Below, piece by piece: positions 1-7,374 of a stretch of 64,000 nucleotides of DNA. The stretch's first letter is position 1, and each line of letters starts with the position of its first letter. Below the pieces are notes generated by a model that was not told the origin of the DNA, made no database searches, and saw only the letters and a program-made list of their open reading frames with translations. Position numbers and translations under genes: made by a program. Location of the stretch: assembly GCF_900102945.1 (NCBI RefSeq), contig NZ_FNGI01000010.1:1-64000 (forward strand), written 5' to 3'. Source of the DNA: Modicisalibacter muralis (GTDB lineage Bacteria; Pseudomonadota; Gammaproteobacteria; Pseudomonadales; Halomonadaceae).

Positions 1-2151
1 GACCCGGACGAGCTCAGCGCCCGAATCGACGCCTTCACCCGGCACCTGTCAGCGGATACCCAGGTCGAACGCCTCGGCTATACGTTGGCCTGCGGCCGCG
101 AGCAGGTCGGCAAGGTTTATGCCATGCGCAAGCGCGCCGTGGGCCTGCTGGGTAACGTCCAGGGCGAGAAGCGCCCGATCCCGTTCGTCGAAGACACCGC
201 CGTGCCGCCCGAGCATCTCGCCGACTACATCGCCGAGTTCCGCGCCGCGCTGGATGCGCGGGGCCTCGATTACGGCATGTTCGGCCACGTCGATGCCGGC
301 GTATTGCATGTGCGCCCGGCCATCGACATGAAGGACCCCGAGCAGGAAAGCCTGGTGCGTGAAATCTCCGACGAGGTCGCCGAACTGACCCACAAGTACC
401 ACGGCCTGCTATGGGGCGAGCACGGCAAGGGCGTGCGCTCGGAATACGCACCGACGTTCTTCGGCGAGCTCTACCCCACGCTGCAGCGCTTGAAGACGGC
501 CTTCGATCCGCGCAATCAATTGAATCCCGGCAAGATCGCCACGCCGTCGTCTCTTTCCACTCCGCCCGAAGACGTGGAGCCCTCTAACCCGCCCGAGACC
601 GCGGGGCCTTCTATCCCGTCCGAAGCCACGGGTAGAGCACCCACGACCGGTACCACGGCCACTGAAGAAGCGATCAAGCTCGTCGATCCGGGCCTGTTAA
701 GCATCGACGGCGTACCCACGCGCGGCCAGCTCGACCGCCAGATCGACGAGCGTGTCTGGCAGGCGCATGCCAGCGCGGTCTACTGCAATGGCAACGGCGC
801 CTGCTACAACTACGACCCCGATGACGCCATGTGCCCGTCGTGGAAGGCCACGCGGGAACGCATCCATTCGCCCAAGGGGCGCGCCAGCCTGATGCGTGAA
901 TGGCTGCGCCTGCAGGGCAACACCGGCATCGACGTGGTCGAGGAATCGCGTAAGAAGAAAGCCGAAGGCGCCTGGGGGTTTATTCGCGACCTGCCGCTGC
1001 GCGTGAAGAATTCACTCAGGCAACGGCGTGGCGAAACGGATTTCTCGCACGAGGTCTACGATGCCATGGTCGGCTGCCTGGCCTGCAAGTCCTGTGCCGG
1101 GCAGTGCCCGGTCAAGGTCAACGTGCCGGAATTCCGCTCGCAGTTCCTCGAGGTCTATCACGGCCGTTACCAGCGCCCGCTGCGCGATTACTTGATCGGC
1201 GGCCTCGAGTTCATGATTCCGCATCTGGCATCGATGGCCCCGCTGTATAACGCCGCGCTGCAAAACCGCCTGGTCGAGCGGCTGATGGCCAGGCACATCG
1301 GCATGGTCGACAGCCCGCTGATCTCGCGGGCCAATCTCAAGAAGCAGCTCGCCGCCTGGGGCATCAGCGAAGCCACGCCGACCAGCCTGGGTCTACTCAG
1401 CGAGCGGCAAAAGGCGCGCAGCGTGATCGTCGTGCAGGACGCCTTCACCAGCTATTTCGAGTCGAAGCTGGTCATGGATATCGTCGAACTGCTGTCGCGC
1501 CTGGATATCCGCGTGTTCGTCGCCCCATTCAGCGCCAACGGCAAGCCGCTCAACGTGCAGGGCTTTCTCGGTGCCTTCGAGCGCACCGCCGAAAAACAGG
1601 CCCGGCGCCTGCGCAGCCTGGCCGAGTTCGGCGTGCCGCTGGTCGGCATCGACCCGGCGATGACGCTGACCTATCGCCAGGAATACGCCAAGGCGTTGGG
1701 GCCGGGGGCCACGCCGGATGTCCTGCTGTTGCAGGAATGGCTAGTGACGCTGGGCCAGCGGCTGGTACCCAGCGATATCGCCATCGACGACCCGGGTTTC
1801 CGGCTGCTCTCGCACTGTACCGAGAAAACCAATGCGCCCGGCTCGCCCAAGGCCTGGCAGCAAGTGTTCGCCGCCTTCGGCCTGGAACTCGAACTCGTCG
1901 ATACCGGCTGCTGCGGCATGTCCGGCACTTATGGCCACGAAGCGCGCAACGTCGAAACGTCGAAGACCATCTACGGCCTCTCATGGCAGGCGCTGGTCGA
2001 AGACGAAACCAATGCCGGGAAGCTGCTGGCCACCGGTTACTCCTGTCGCAGCCAGGCCAAGCGCCTGTCCGACACACCTCTGGCGCATCCGCTGCGAGGT
2101 TTGCTCAAGGCTCTACGATACACAACCGAATCCGTTGATCATCAACAATAA
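1..2151 (+). CDS. ydiJ: FAD-linked D-2-hydroxyglutarate dehydrogenase with Fe-S domains, YdiJ family (5' end outside window)
   Basis: The frame is open from base 1, so the start and the N-terminal FAD-binding half lie outside; about 716 residues of a family usually near 1,000 are visible. The first part is the C-terminal lobe of an FAD-linked oxidase (HGLLWGEHGKGVRSEYAP, NPGKIATP). Then come a first cysteine cluster (CNGNGACYNYDPDDAMCPS, about base 785), a second (CLACKSCAGQCPVKV, about base 1078) and a late CCG motif (DTGCCGMSGTYGHE, about base 1900). This order is typical of YdiJ. Known members oxidise D-2-hydroxyglutarate to 2-oxoglutarate. The next gene, hglS, would make that substrate from 2-oxoadipate, which supports the assignment. 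A Pro-rich linker (bases 562-642) is built from three 9-residue repeats. A broader D-lactate dehydrogenase-like role is possible. Confidence 0.85.
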   Translation, partial: DPDELSARIDAFTRHLSADTQVERLGYTLACGREQVGKVYAMRKRAVGLLGNVQGEKRPIPFVEDTAVPPEHLADYIAEFRAALDARGLDYGMFGHVDAGVLHVRPAIDMKDPEQESLVREISDEVAELTHKYHGLLWGEHGKGVRSEYAPTFFGELYPTLQRLKTAFDPRNQLNPGKIATPSSLSTPPEDVEPSNPPETAGPSIPSEATGRAPTTGTTATEEAIKLVDPGLLSIDGVPTRGQLDRQIDERVWQAHASAVYCNGNGACYNYDPDDAMCPSWKATRERIHSPKGRASLMREWLRLQGNTGIDVVEESRKKKAEGAWGFIRDLPLRVKNSLRQRRGETDFSHEVYDAMVGCLACKSCAGQCPVKVNVPEFRSQFLEVYHGRYQRPLRDYLIGGLEFMIPHLASMAPLYNAALQNRLVERLMARHIGMVDSPLISRANLKKQLAAWGISEATPTSLGLLSERQKARSVIVVQDAFTSYFESKLVMDIVELLSRLDIRVFVAPFSANGKPLNVQGFLGAFERTAEKQARRLRSLAEFGVPLVGIDPAMTLTYRQEYAKALGPGATPDVLLLQEWLVTLGQRLVPSDIAIDDPGFRLLSHCTEKTNAPGSPKAWQQVFAAFGLELELVDTGCCGMSGTYGHEARNVETSKTIYGLSWQALVEDETNAGKLLATGYSCRSQAKRLSDTPLAHPLRGLLKALRYTTESVDHQQ
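562..642 (+). repeat. Three in-frame copies of a 27-bp repeat in the YdiJ linker
   Basis: Three consecutive 27-bp units (562-588, 589-615, 616-642) are diverged from each other but in frame. They encode PPEDVEPSN, PPETAGPSI and PSEATGRAP. They fall between the flavoprotein C-terminal lobe and the first cysteine cluster, where a flexible linker is tolerable. Confidence 0.7.
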
Positions 2152-2169
2152 ACCCATGGAGGCATGACC

Positions 2170-3537
2170 ATGAGCACCCAAACGCTCATTTCCCGCGATG
2201 AGATCCGCGATCGCTTTTCCAAGGCACTGTCGGCCATGTATCAGACAGAGGTGCCCCAATACGAGACACTGCTCGAACTGGTCGACCAGGTGAACCGCGA
2301 GACACTGGAGCGCGACTCGGCGCTGGTCGAGCGCCTCACCGCTTATGATGAGATGGCGCGGCTTGGAGCCGAGCGTCATGGTGCTATCCGTGTCGGTACG
2401 GCCGAGGAGCTGGCTATGCTGCGTCGGCTGTTCGCGGTGATGGGCATGGTTCCAGTGGGTTACTACGATCTCTCCGAGGCGGGTGTGCCGGTACATTCCA
2501 CGGCCTTTCGTCCCATTGATGACGAGGCCTTGGCCTACAATCCCTTCCGTGTCTTCACCTCGCTGCTGCGCCTCGAACTGATCGAGAGCGAGGCGCTACG
2601 CAAGCGGGCTGCGGAGATTCTTGCCAAGCGCAGTATCTTCACCGCCGGCACCCTCGAACTCATTGCACTCAGTGAGGAGCAGGGCGGACTTTCCGACGAA
2701 CAGGCCGATCACTTCGTGGCCGAGGCGCTGGAGACCTTCCGTTGGCACCAGGATGCCACGGTGGATCTGGATACTTATGAGGCGCTGTATGCCGAGCATC
2801 GGTTGATTGCCGATGTGGTCTGCTTCCATGGGCCGCATATCAACCACTTGACGCCGCGTACCTTGGATATCGATGAGGTTCAGCGACGCATGCCGGAGGT
2901 GGGCATGAACCCTAAGCAAGTCATCGAGGGGCCGCCCCGCCGCGATTGCCCGATTCTGCTGCGCCAGACGAGCTTCAAGGCGCTGGATGAGCCGATTCGC
3001 TTCGCTGGTGCACGCCAGGGCACCCATACTGCCCGTTTCGGTGAGGTCGAACAGCGAGGAGTGGCACTGACCGCTGAAGGCCGCGCGCTTTACGACCGAC
3101 TGCTTAACGAATCGCGCCGCCGAACTGCCGATTTGGACAATGCAGGACACCAGCGTGTACTGGCCGAGGTTTTCACCAATTTCCCGGATACGGAGGCTGA
3201 ATTGCGCCGCCAAGGGCTGGCTTTCTTCGAGTATCAGGTAACCGATGCGGGGCGTGCGGCAGGCAAGGTGGATGAGGACGATATCGAGACGCTCATCGAG
3301 CGAGGGCTGATCGAAGCCCGGCCAATCACCTATGAGGACTTCCTGCCGGTGAGCGCCGCGGGTATTTTCCAGTCAAACCTCGGCGGTGGCCAGAGTGAAG
3401 CCTATTCAGGCAATGCGAACCGTGAAGCCTTTGAGTCAGCTCTAGGTGCTCCGGTCACTGGCGAACTGGCCCTTTACGCTAAGCGGGAAAGGGATTCAGA
3501 GGTAGCCGCACTTCAGGACCTGGGCCATCAATATTAG
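2170..3537 (+). CDS. hglS: 2-oxoadipate dioxygenase/decarboxylase (DUF1338, YdcJ/HglS family)
   Basis: The protein belongs to the DUF1338/YdcJ family. Characterised members are non-haem Fe(II) enzymes that convert 2-oxoadipate to D-2-hydroxyglutarate with loss of CO2, a step of bacterial lysine catabolism. Histidine-bearing segments typical of the family are present: GYYDLSEAGVPVHSTAFRP early and FHGPHINHLTPRTLDID in the middle. An ATG at 2164 is almost on top of the GGAGG at 2158-2162, so the ATG at 2170 (MSTQTLISR), seven bases downstream of it, is the better start; it gives 455 residues. The gene begins 18 bases after ydiJ, so the two are probably one operon. The spacing and enzymology fit 2-oxoadipate to D-2-hydroxyglutarate to 2-oxoglutarate. 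Codon use is more A/T-tolerant than in ydiJ. Confidence 0.85.
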   Translation: MSTQTLISRDEIRDRFSKALSAMYQTEVPQYETLLELVDQVNRETLERDSALVERLTAYDEMARLGAERHGAIRVGTAEELAMLRRLFAVMGMVPVGYYDLSEAGVPVHSTAFRPIDDEALAYNPFRVFTSLLRLELIESEALRKRAAEILAKRSIFTAGTLELIALSEEQGGLSDEQADHFVAEALETFRWHQDATVDLDTYEALYAEHRLIADVVCFHGPHINHLTPRTLDIDEVQRRMPEVGMNPKQVIEGPPRRDCPILLRQTSFKALDEPIRFAGARQGTHTARFGEVEQRGVALTAEGRALYDRLLNESRRRTADLDNAGHQRVLAEVFTNFPDTEAELRRQGLAFFEYQVTDAGRAAGKVDEDDIETLIERGLIEARPITYEDFLPVSAAGIFQSNLGGGQSEAYSGNANREAFESALGAPVTGELALYAKRERDSEVAALQDLGHQY

Positions 3538-3570
3538 GCATGGTGTTGGAGTCCTAAATGTCTGCATAGC

Positions 3571-3642
3571 AGCTTAGGTTTGGATGCCGTTACTTGCGAT
3601 ATTGCTATGGGTCATACCGAGGGCCGCAATATCGACTAAGCT
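3571..3642 (+). other. Nested inverted repeats downstream of hglS (function unknown)
   Basis: The 377-base space 3538-3914 has no credible gene. Inside it, AGCTTAG (3571-3577) pairs with CTAAGCT (3636-3642), and an inner CGATATTGC (3597-3605) pairs with GCAATATCG (3626-3634). The two stems could form a bulged structure. There is no U-run after it, so it is not a standard intrinsic terminator. It may be a decayed terminator, a small RNA or an old element end. Confidence 0.35.
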
Positions 3643-3790
3643 GAGGTGAGTGCTTATAAACATTGTAGTAAATATATTTCTACCAAACCATAGCAATCCT
3701 GAAGCTTCCATGGTACGCGTAATGAACTGTTACCTGATGAATACGAGAGGCGTTACATCCTGAGCCTGACGAGTGTCTAGAGCACCCGAG

Positions 3791-3818
3791 GTGATTCATC
3801 AATCACGCTGATAGCGTG
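3791..3818 (+). promoter_or_regulatory. Two abutting dyads upstream of the ABC transporter operon, possible operator
   Basis: GTGATT-CATC-AATCAC (3791-3806) overlaps CACGCT-GAT-AGCGTG (3804-3818), about 100 bases before the binding-protein start. A TTGACA occurs at 3843-3848, but I could not find a convincing -10 box at the right spacing. The dyads are seen directly; a role as regulator sites is inferred. Confidence 0.3.
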
Positions 3819-3914
3819 AGTATTATGTCGAATGGAAGGGCGTTGACAGGCATGAAGAAGCGCCCGCACACTGAAAATTCGCTATCTATTAAAAACAAGA
3901 AGGAGGAGGCGGTT

Positions 3915-4760
3915 ATGCTTAAATCACTAAGTGTAAAGCTACTGGCGGGCACTGGGGCGCTGATAATGGCCCTGAGCACGCCAACGAGCTTTGCTCAGGA
4001 GCCATACACGGTAGGTGTAGAAGCTTCTTTTCCACCCTGGGCCTACGTAGAGGCGGGCGAATATAAAGGCATCGCGATCGATGCAATGCGCGCGATCGCA
4101 GAAGATGCCGGCTTGGAAATCGAATTCAAGGATTTGCCGTTTCCATCTTTGATCCCAGCCTTGTCAGCGGGAAAGATCGATATTCTAGCGACGGGACTGA
4201 CCGTCACAGAGGAGCGCAGCGAGGTCATCGATTTTACCGTACCTTGGTGGGAAACCAACGATGTTGTTGTGGTCCCCAAGGATTCTGATAAGAATGTATT
4301 CACCGCCGTGTGTTGTGGTGCTCGGGTTGGCGTTCAGGGAGGTTCCTCTCAGCAGGCATGGATGGAAGAGAATGTCATTCCCAGCGATATCGACATTGAA
4401 TTGGCTACCTACGATAGCTATATCATCGCCATCAATGATATGACTACGGGCCGTATCGATTCCGTCATCGTCGATGATACCTCAGCTCAAGAGTATGTTG
4501 CTGCTGGCCGCCCAGTCGAGATTGCCGGTAAGATCTTCATTCGGGCACCTCTCGCCCTGGCGGTTTCTAAGGGCGATCCAAAAGGGTTGTTGTCAAGGTT
4601 GAACCCGGGCATCGTGCAACTGGCGGACTCGGGAGAGTGGCAAAAGATCGTGCACGAGTATATGCCCGACATTACCGTTCCTCCTGTACCTTCCCACATG
4701 CCGGAATTCGTCGATACTTATCAGAAGCCTGTTGCTGGATTGCCTGAGCTAGGCAATTAG
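3915..4760 (+). CDS. Polar amino acid ABC transporter, periplasmic substrate-binding protein
   Basis: This 281-residue family 3 solute-binding protein delivers a polar amino acid or opine-like ligand to the permease encoded next. The start at 3915 is preceded by AGGAGGAGG (3901-3909) and opens a clear Sec signal peptide (MLKSLSVKLLAGTG, cleavage after TSFA). The mature part begins with the family pattern (PYTVGVEASFPPWAYVE) and has the GKIDILATGLTVTEERSEVI motif. The frame stays open upstream to 3816, but the signal peptide and ribosome site argue against an earlier start. Two adjacent cysteines (AVCCGA) are unusual for a periplasmic protein. A terminator-like hairpin follows, as often seen where the binding protein is made in excess. 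The ligand cannot be named from sequence; nearness to hglS makes a lysine-related compound a guess only. Confidence 0.85.
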   Translation: MLKSLSVKLLAGTGALIMALSTPTSFAQEPYTVGVEASFPPWAYVEAGEYKGIAIDAMRAIAEDAGLEIEFKDLPFPSLIPALSAGKIDILATGLTVTEERSEVIDFTVPWWETNDVVVVPKDSDKNVFTAVCCGARVGVQGGSSQQAWMEENVIPSDIDIELATYDSYIIAINDMTTGRIDSVIVDDTSAQEYVAAGRPVEIAGKIFIRAPLALAVSKGDPKGLLSRLNPGIVQLADSGEWQKIVHEYMPDITVPPVPSHMPEFVDTYQKPVAGLPELGN

Positions 4761-4777
4761 ATTCCTCCTATATATGA

Positions 4778-4820
4778 GCGCCTTAATACCATAGAAGATA
4801 GTTATTAAGGCGCTTTTCTT
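4778..4820 (+). terminator. Intrinsic terminator/attenuator between binding protein and permease genes
   Basis: GCGCCTTAATA (4778-4788) pairs perfectly with TATTAAGGCGC (4803-4813) and is followed by a T-rich run (4814-4820). Its place inside the operon suggests partial termination, giving more binding protein than membrane components. Confidence 0.8.
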
Positions 4821-4840
4821 TATCTCTAGGAACTGCAGGT

Positions 4841-5512
4841 ATGGGCATTTACGAGGTTCTGGTCAGGGATTTTCCCTTCCTGCTCAAAGGGCTGGGAGTT
4901 GCGCTGATACTTCTGGCAGCATTGCTAGTCATTGGTTTTGTGCTTGGCCTGGCCATGTGCCTGATTCAGCTATATGGCCCTCGGACCCGCTTGGTGCAGT
5001 GGCCATTAATAGCCTATGAGCGGGTATTCCGCGGTATTCCTATTATCATCATGTTGTTCATCTTCTATTACGGATTGGCTGGGCTGCTGGATATTACATC
5101 GTTTGCTGCTGCCATTCTGGCACTGGGATTCCGATCCGCTGCCTATCAGTCGCAGATATTCCGCAGCGCCTTTCAGTCCGTGCCCACTGGGCAGATGACC
5201 GCCGCACGAGCAATGGGCATGAGCAAGACCCGCGCCATTCGCTACATACTGTTTCCTCAAGCCATGCGGTATGCCATCGGTCCCTGGACCAATGAGTTCT
5301 CCTCGGAAATTAAGGAGACATCACTTGCCTATGTCATCGGTGTCGTCGAGCTGACGCGTCAGGCTCATTACATTATTAGCAGTACGCAAGGCAATGTGCT
5401 CATTGTTTTTGCGGTGGTAGCACTGATGTATTTCATCGTCAATAAGTCAGGAAATAGCCTGCTTTATGGGTTGGAAAGGAAACTTGCGGTTCCCGGGTTT
5501 GGGAAAAGATAA
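4841..5512 (+). CDS. Polar amino acid ABC transporter permease (HisM/GlnP family)
   Basis: A 223-residue inner-membrane permease with several hydrophobic segments. It carries the coupling-loop region typical of His/Glu/Arg permeases (AARAMGMSKTRAIRYILFPQ, then a Pro-Gln-Ala segment). It starts 20 bases after the terminator hairpin. It probably pairs with the second permease at 6265-6942 to form a heterodimeric channel, driven by the ATPase encoded between them. GC content is visibly lower than in the housekeeping genes further along. Confidence 0.88.
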   Translation: MGIYEVLVRDFPFLLKGLGVALILLAALLVIGFVLGLAMCLIQLYGPRTRLVQWPLIAYERVFRGIPIIIMLFIFYYGLAGLLDITSFAAAILALGFRSAAYQSQIFRSAFQSVPTGQMTAARAMGMSKTRAIRYILFPQAMRYAIGPWTNEFSSEIKETSLAYVIGVVELTRQAHYIISSTQGNVLIVFAVVALMYFIVNKSGNSLLYGLERKLAVPGFGKR

Positions 5513-5527
5513 CGACTGGACTCTGTC

Positions 5528-6268
5528 ATGACCGATACTGCTATATTACAAGTGGAAAATATTAGAAAACGCTTCGGCGATGCTGAAGTTCTGAAGGGGA
5601 TTTCTTTTAGTCTGAATCGCGGAGAAACGAAAGTAGTGGTTGGTCCCTCCGGTTCGGGAAAAAGTACTCTCCTGCGCTGTATCAATCGATTAACCTCGCC
5701 TGATAGTGGCAAGGTTCTGCTGGCTGAGGAAGAAGTAAAAGAAGCGAATATCGACAGCATTCGTTCCCGTATGGGATTCGTATTTCAAGATTTTAATCTG
5801 TTTGCGCACCTGACGGTGCTGGATAACATTCGCATATGCCAGACGAAAGTGAAGGGTGTCGCTCACGACGAAGCGACTCAGCGAGCCTACCATGAGCTAG
5901 AGCGTGTCGGCCTGAGCGATAGAGGGGGTGCCTATCCAGCCGAGCTTTCGGGAGGCCAACAGCAACGTGTCTCCATTGCCCGTGCACTGGCCATGGATCC
6001 CGTCGTCATGCTATTCGATGAACCGACCTCCGCCTTGGATCCTGAACTGACAGGGGAGGTGGTCAAGGTCATGCAGCAACTGGCGGAAGAGGGGATGACC
6101 ATGGTCGTCGTCACGCATGAGATGAGCTTCGCACGCCAGGCAGCCGATGAAGTGATTTTCATGGAGGGCGGCCATATCGTCGAACAGGGAGCACCCGATT
6201 TGCTCTTCTCACGGGCCAGCAATGAGCGAACCCGGGCATTCCTTAATGTCATCGCAGAAAATGGATGA
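5528..6268 (+). CDS. Polar amino acid ABC transporter ATP-binding protein
   Basis: A 246-residue ABC ATPase of the GlnQ/HisP type. Walker A is [19 protein letters not shown], the signature is [19 protein letters not shown], and Walker B is [13 protein letters not shown], followed by the H-loop VVTHEMSFARQ. It hydrolyses ATP on the cytoplasmic face to drive the two flanking permeases. It overlaps the next permease by four bases, implying translational coupling. The gene order permease-ATPase-permease after a separate binding protein is common for this family. Confidence 0.92.
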   Translation: MTDTAILQVENIRKRFGDAEVLKGISFSLNRGETKVVVGPSGSGKSTLLRCINRLTSPDSGKVLLAEEEVKEANIDSIRSRMGFVFQDFNLFAHLTVLDNIRICQTKVKGVAHDEATQRAYHELERVGLSDRGGAYPAELSGGQQQRVSIARALAMDPVVMLFDEPTSALDPELTGEVVKVMQQLAEEGMTMVVVTHEMSFARQAADEVIFMEGGHIVEQGAPDLLFSRASNERTRAFLNVIAENG

Positions 6269-6942
6269 GGCCCATGTTGGAGTTCTTTGAATTTGCACTG
6301 ACTTGGCTTCCCGAGCTGATTATGGCGGTGCCGATCACTTTGTCGCTGTGGCTGATCGCCATCACCCTGGGGTTCTTTTTGGGACTCGCACTGGCCTGGG
6401 CGCGTATTTACGGCAATCGGTTCTGGTATGCGCTTAGCACCGCCTATGTGGAGTTGTTTCGCGGCACGCCGATGCTTGTCCAGATGTTCTTCATCTACCT
6501 GGGGCTGCCTCATGTCGGGATCGTATTTGATGCGTTTACGTCCGCTGTGCTCGCGATCACGCTCAATAGCGCAGCTTATCAGGCGGAGTATTTCCGCGGG
6601 TCGGTATTGTCGGTGCCTCAAGGCCAGATAGTCGCGGCGCGGGCTTGCGGGATGTCGCAGTGGCAAGCAATTCGCTATGTAGTTCTGCCACAAGCACTGC
6701 GTCGCGTGATCCCTCAGTGGTCCAACGAGGCGATTATCGAGCTGAAGTTCACCTCTATCGCTTACGCCATTGGCGTGGTGGAGATTACCGCCGTCGCTTA
6801 CGATATCGGCGCCAGAACGCTTGAATTCTTCCAGATCTTCCTGGTTGCGGGTCTGATCTATCTGGTGCTTACCTCGAGCGTTGCGAGCTTACTTAACTGG
6901 GTAGAGCGGAAATACCATGTGCCAGGAGTTACCAGTACCTAG
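6265..6942 (+). CDS. Polar amino acid ABC transporter permease, second subunit
   Basis: The second permease (225 residues from 6265) has the family's conserved loop (AARACGMSQWQAIRYVVLPQ) and multiple membrane spans. Its ATG at 6265 overlaps the ATPase stop; an in-frame ATG at 6274 would give 222 residues and is also possible. It closes the transporter operon. The 432-base space after it carries inverted repeats but no gene. Confidence 0.88.
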   Translation: MRPMLEFFEFALTWLPELIMAVPITLSLWLIAITLGFFLGLALAWARIYGNRFWYALSTAYVELFRGTPMLVQMFFIYLGLPHVGIVFDAFTSAVLAITLNSAAYQAEYFRGSVLSVPQGQIVAARACGMSQWQAIRYVVLPQALRRVIPQWSNEAIIELKFTSIAYAIGVVEITAVAYDIGARTLEFFQIFLVAGLIYLVLTSSVASLLNWVERKYHVPGVTST

Positions 6943-7374
6943 CTGAAGAAGGCCGGTTGACAATGTTCTGGTCAAGCCAGAATGGACAATCCCCAAGCCG
7001 CAGCTGCCAGTTAGACCTCCCTCGGCGTTTGTTAGCCCAAGCTCGCGTGGAGCCGGCAGCTGCTGTACCCCCCCGTACCGTTGGCCTGATAAAACTCACT
7101 TTTCAGTGAGCCAAAGAGATGCATACTGGCTGCCGCGGCCAGTGTGATGATAACGACTGACGTCATTTCGACGTACCATCTGTCTTTTTTTATCAAATTC
7201 TAACTATTTATTTAATAAGGATTTAAGAAAATTTATGATTTTTTAAACGACTAAATGCCGTTTTTTATCAAATACTTTTGTCAATTGACGACCAAAACCG
7301 TCATGGGCCCTCGGTACCTGCTGTGTAGAGTGAGATCAAAGATCCACCACAGCCGATACCGGCAAGGGGCCGAG
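6943..7374. promoter_or_regulatory. Long A/T-rich intergenic region upstream of the Rieske cluster, candidate control region
   Basis: No credible gene is seen in these 432 bases. Noted elements are: TTCTGG-N5-CCAGAA (6966-6982); CTCACT-TTTC-AGTGAG (7095-7110); a direct repeat TTTTTTATCAAAT at 7186-7198 and 7261-7273, 75 bases apart; and the palindrome GTCAATTGAC (7280-7289). AraC-type activators such as the one at 15190-16218 often bind repeated half-sites, so the direct repeat is a reasonable candidate. The assignment is inference. Confidence 0.4.

Noticed and set aside
3843-3848. TTGACA as -35 box of the transporter promoter
   Set aside because: No acceptable -10 hexamer occurs at 16-18 bases downstream.
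3816-3914. N-terminal extension of the polar amino acid binding protein
   Set aside because: The extension lacks similarity, and the ATG at 3915 has an excellent ribosome site and begins a proper signal peptide.
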